Shown piece after piece: positions 61,315 to 64,000 of a stretch of 64,000 nucleotides of DNA. A program made the position numbers and the translations under genes. The notes beneath the pieces are model-generated. The model was not told the origin of the DNA and ran no database searches. It was given only the letters and a program-made list of their open reading frames with translations. Within the stretch, counting starts at the first letter, position 1; each line of letters starts with the position of its first letter. The stretch is from Streptomyces bambusae (GTDB taxonomy: Bacteria > Actinomycetota > Actinomycetes > Streptomycetales > Streptomycetaceae): contig NZ_JAJAUZ010000010.1 in NCBI RefSeq assembly GCF_020532645.1, positions 1 through 64,000 on the forward strand. Reading direction: 5' to 3'.

Positions 61315-64000
61315 ATGAAGTGGCGCCTGCGACCGGCACCGGCCCCGCCGCCCCCGCCCGCCGTGGAGATCGGCACCGTTCCCGCCCTGGCCCCCGCCTT
61401 CCAGGACCGCAAACGTTTGCGCATCCGCATCGGGCCAGACGTGCCCACGCTCGTCCTCACGGGCCGCGGTGGCGTCGGCAAGTCCCAGCTGGCCGCCGCG
61501 TACGCCCACGAGGCGAAGGCCGCCGACTGTGAGGTGGTGGTCTGGGCCGACGCCGCCGGCGGCGCCGAAGTCCCCGCCTGCTACGCCCGCGCGGCCCGCC
61601 GGGTCGCGGCTCCCGGGGCGGACGGCACCGATGCCGAACACGACGCCCGCGCGTTCCTCGACTGGCTGGCCACCACCCGCCGCAGCTGGCTGGTCGTCCT
61701 CGACGGCATCACCGACCCGGACGCCCTCGCCCCCTGGTGGCCCCCCGCCTCACGCAGCGGCGCCGGCCGCGTTCTGGCCACCACCCGCCGCCACCGCGCC
61801 GCCGTCGCCGAGACCCTCCGGGTCGACGTCTACACCCCCGCCGAAGCCGTCGCCTACCTCCGCACCCGCCTCACCACCGCCGCCCGCCCCCACCTCCTGG
61901 ACGACCGCCTCACCCCCCTCACCGAACACCTCTCCCGCCACCCCCTGGCCCTCTCCCACGCCGCCGCCTACATGATCAACGTAGGAGCCGGCTGCACGGA
62001 GTACCTCACCCTCCTCAGAACCGCTGCCGGAGCCCCGGGGGCTGCGGGGCAAGACCTCTCAGGCACGGGCCGGGCCGGGAGCCCGGGGGAGTGGCCGGGC
62101 GAGGGCGCCTGGGGCCGGATCGGGTGGTCCGGGGCGGGGGGACGGGGTCGGTCCGGGGATTCGGGTGGGGCTGATGCGGGTCCCGCCGGGGGTCGGGGCG
62201 GGCGGCCGGGTACGGGTGATCGGGGCCGGGCCTCGGGGTCCGGGGCGGGGGGACGGGGTCGGTCCGGAGAACCGGGTGAGGGCGATGCGGGGCCTGTGAG
62301 GGGCCGGACCGCGGGGCCGGGAGAGGGCGAATGGCGCCGAACCGGCGAGCCGGGTGAGGGGGCCACGGGTCCGTCCGGGGTTCACGGCCGGGGCGGGCGC
62401 CAAGGGGAGGGCCACCTGCGTCGGACCGGAAGCCCGGGGGGCGCCACGCGGGCCGGATCCCGGAGAGAACGGGACCGGCCCGAGGGGCCGAGCGGGGATG
62501 AGCGGGGGAGAGCCGACGGCCGGGACGGGAGCCGGTATCCGCTGGACGGCCGGGGGCGGGACGGCTCGGGCGAGTGGCGGGGCGGCGACGATCCCGGCCG
62601 GCAGGCCGTGCCCCGGCCGCCCGGCCGGCCGTCCGCCGGGGGCCCCGCCCCACAGGACCTGTCGGGCGGCGCCGCAGCAGCCCCCGCAGAAGCGTCGGCT
62701 CACCCAACCGGGCTGCGCACCACGTGCGTTGACGGTACATCAGAACCCTGTCACAGCGAACACCGGAGCAACCACGAGCAGGACGCCGCGGCACCGGTCC
62801 GCACCGGCGCCGAGCCTTCCTCCACGCCCGGGCCCGACCTCCACGAACCCACCACCGACACCCGGGCAGCCCCCCGTCCTCCCGCCCACCCCCGGCCCAC
62901 CCGCCGCCACCCCGCAACCACCCCGCCCGCCCCTCCCACCCACACCACTCCCCACCACCCCACCCCTTCCGACCCCACCCCCCTCACACACCCCGCCGGG
63001 CCCCGGACCCCAGACACCGGCCTTGTCCCAGACACCGACCCTGGCCGAGGCGTCGGCTCTGGCCCCGGCGTTGCCCCTGGCCCCTGTCCTGGCCCCGGTT
63101 CCGTTTCCGGTACCGGTACCGGTACCGGTACCGACCCTGGTCCTGGCCTTGACCCTGATCCTGGCCCCGGTCCCGCCCCTGGCCTTGGCCCCGGTCCCAT
63201 CCCCTTTCCCGTCCCCGGCCCTGTCCGTGGCCCTGCCCCTGGTCACGTCCCCGATCCCGTCCCCGGCCCCGACCCTGGACCTGTCCGTGGCCTTGGCCCT
63301 GGTCCCGTCCCCGGAGCCGGCCCTGGCGCCGGTTCCGTCCCCGGTCCTGGTTCCGTCCCCGGTCCTGGTCCCGCCCCCGTCCCCGGTCCCGTCACCGGTC
63401 CTGGTCCCGCCCCCGTCCCCGGTCCCGACCCTGGACCTGTCCTTGGCCCTGGACCTGGCCCTGTCCGTGGCCTTGGGCCTGGTCCCGGTCCCGGCCCTGT
63501 CCGTGGCCTTGGCCCCGGTCCCGGCCCCGATCTCGGCCCCGGCCCCGATATCGGTCCCGACTCTGGCTCGGTCCTTGGCCCTGGCCCGGTCCTTGGCATT
63601 GGTCCCGGTCCCGGTCACGGTCCCGGTCCCGGCCCCGGTCCAGGCCTTGGCCCCGGCCCCGGCCCCGGCCCTATCCCCGGTCCCGTCCCCGGCCCTGTCC
63701 GTGGCCCCGGTCCAGGCCCCGTTCCAGGCCCCGGTCCCGGCCCGGTCCGCGAGATCACCCCCGCGTTCGAACCCACCTCGCCCCCCGGCCGCAGTCCCTC
63801 CGGCCCGGGCTCCGCCCCCGGCGGTGGCGCGGGGGCCGGTCGCGGTGCCGGCCGGGCTCTGGGCAGTGCCCCGGTTCCGCGCCCCGGCCCCGTCCTCCAG
63901 CCCGGTCACGTGCCGCGCTTCGAAGCCGTCCCGCCCATGAAGCCGGCGCCCGTCCCTGGCCCTGGCCGGAAATCCGTCCCCCCGCCCGCGCACCACGCGC
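61315..64000 (+). CDS. Large NB-ARC/STAND-like NTPase with low-complexity and Gly-Pro repeat region, 3' incomplete
   Basis: A frame starting at ATG 61315 has no stop through the right edge (more than 895 codons). Residues 1-245 form an NTPase: Walker A LTGRGGVGKSQLAAAYA (about 47-62), Walker B SWLVVLDGITDP, GRVLATTRRHR as sensor/ARC motif, and LSRHPLALSHAAAYMI. This matches NB-ARC ATPases that usually carry TPR repeats at the C terminus. Residues about 246-480 are Gly/Arg/Ser/Glu-rich, 500-580 are Pro/Thr/His-rich, and 580-817 are a Gly-Pro repeat. No usual spaced repeats appear before the edge. The role may be signalling or defence; unproven. Confidence 0.82.
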   Translation, partial: MKWRLRPAPAPPPPPAVEIGTVPALAPAFQDRKRLRIRIGPDVPTLVLTGRGGVGKSQLAAAYAHEAKAADCEVVVWADAAGGAEVPACYARAARRVAAPGADGTDAEHDARAFLDWLATTRRSWLVVLDGITDPDALAPWWPPASRSGAGRVLATTRRHRAAVAETLRVDVYTPAEAVAYLRTRLTTAARPHLLDDRLTPLTEHLSRHPLALSHAAAYMINVGAGCTEYLTLLRTAAGAPGAAGQDLSGTGRAGSPGEWPGEGAWGRIGWSGAGGRGRSGDSGGADAGPAGGRGGRPGTGDRGRASGSGAGGRGRSGEPGEGDAGPVRGRTAGPGEGEWRRTGEPGEGATGPSGVHGRGGRQGEGHLRRTGSPGGATRAGSRRERDRPEGPSGDERGRADGRDGSRYPLDGRGRDGSGEWRGGDDPGRQAVPRPPGRPSAGGPAPQDLSGGAAAAPAEASAHPTGLRTTCVDGTSEPCHSEHRSNHEQDAAAPVRTGAEPSSTPGPDLHEPTTDTRAAPRPPAHPRPTRRHPATTPPAPPTHTTPHHPTPSDPTPLTHPAGPRTPDTGLVPDTDPGRGVGSGPGVAPGPCPGPGSVSGTGTGTGTDPGPGLDPDPGPGPAPGLGPGPIPFPVPGPVRGPAPGHVPDPVPGPDPGPVRGLGPGPVPGAGPGAGSVPGPGSVPGPGPAPVPGPVTGPGPAPVPGPDPGPVLGPGPGPVRGLGPGPGPGPVRGLGPGPGPDLGPGPDIGPDSGSVLGPGPVLGIGPGPGHGPGPGPGPGLGPGPGPGPIPGPVPGPVRGPGPGPVPGPGPGPVREITPAFEPTSPPGRSPSGPGSAPGGGAGAGRGAGRALGSAPVPRPGPVLQPGHVPRFEAVPPMKPAPVPGPGRKSVPPPAHHA
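63040..63765 (+). repeat. Gly-Pro-x-Pro coding repeat tract
   Basis: About 240 codons alternate Gly and Pro with Val, Leu, Ala, Asp or Ser inserted (GPGPVP, GPGPVRGLGP, GPDPGP). GGTCCCGGTCCCGG-like 6-bp units underlie it, and GGTACC is repeated several times near 63110-63130. All three + frames and some - frames stay open through composition, but only the frame fused to the NTPase gives this regular pattern. Copy number is likely unstable. Confidence 0.8.

Noticed and set aside
62354..63996. Long alternative frames on both strands across the Gly-Pro tract
   Set aside because: They are open only because the tract consists of G/C-rich 6-bp units without stop codons. The frame that continues from the NTPase domain is the one with a start, a recognisable domain and a regular peptide pattern.

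Overview
The window looks like part of a Streptomyces chromosome. GC is very high, with strong third-position GC bias and many GTG or TTG starts. Several families are typical of the genus: nickel superoxide dismutase with its maturation protease, a fused E2-E1 2-oxoglutarate decarboxylase, a conservon (cvnABCD), an HspR-type operator in front of lon, DUF6104, DUF6325, and Ku with split LigD genes. From memory, the conserved backbone resembles the S. coelicolor region from malic enzyme and sodN through lon to Ku and LigD. I saw no rRNA, tRNA, insertion sequence, phage gene or CRISPR array.

Layout. 1-15700: malic enzyme, a polar amino-acid ABC importer, a methyltransferase, a CGNR regulator, sodX/sodN, a tiny ORF coupled to an HExxH-family protein, Kgd, a two-component system and a lipoprotein. 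15700-32600: a repeat-filled gap, a GT-C glycosyltransferase, Lon, a MarR regulator, a PP2C-like protein, the conservon with a styrene-monooxygenase-like flavoprotein, an NlpC/P60 hydrolase, a TetR regulator, and two divergent diiron enzymes. 32600-37900: a NirB-like flavoprotein coupled to an M20 hydrolase, a DUF1326/DUF2182 pair and an exporter.

38000-49400 is the most distinctive part. A tightly overlapped minus-strand operon encodes glutamate mutase (both subunits), a leaderless amino-acid-binding-protein homologue, a DMT exporter, aspartate-semialdehyde dehydrogenase, a short aspartate kinase, a clavaminate-synthase-like oxygenase and a GNAT-like acyltransferase. A haem-oxygenase-like diiron enzyme follows. 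A LysR regulator, a small secreted peptide and a LuxR/TrmB-type regulator lie upstream. Read together, this is a candidate pathway to an unusual amino acid built through 3-methylaspartate and its semialdehyde. The gap before the diiron gene is filled by a 163-nt hairpin with 79 bp arms and no gaps. Almost all of its transition differences are G-U pairs on the + strand, so it may be a structured RNA.

49400-64000: an additional PBP/FtsW pair, DUF6325 and SHOCT proteins, a histidine kinase with a lipoprotein but no response regulator, a NERD-like protein, the Ku/LigD end-joining genes, and a very large NTPase gene with a Gly-Pro repeat tract that runs off the right edge.

Coordinates of starts were chosen from ribosome-binding sites, overlaps and family alignments done by eye. 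No database search was possible, so family names are from recognition of motifs.
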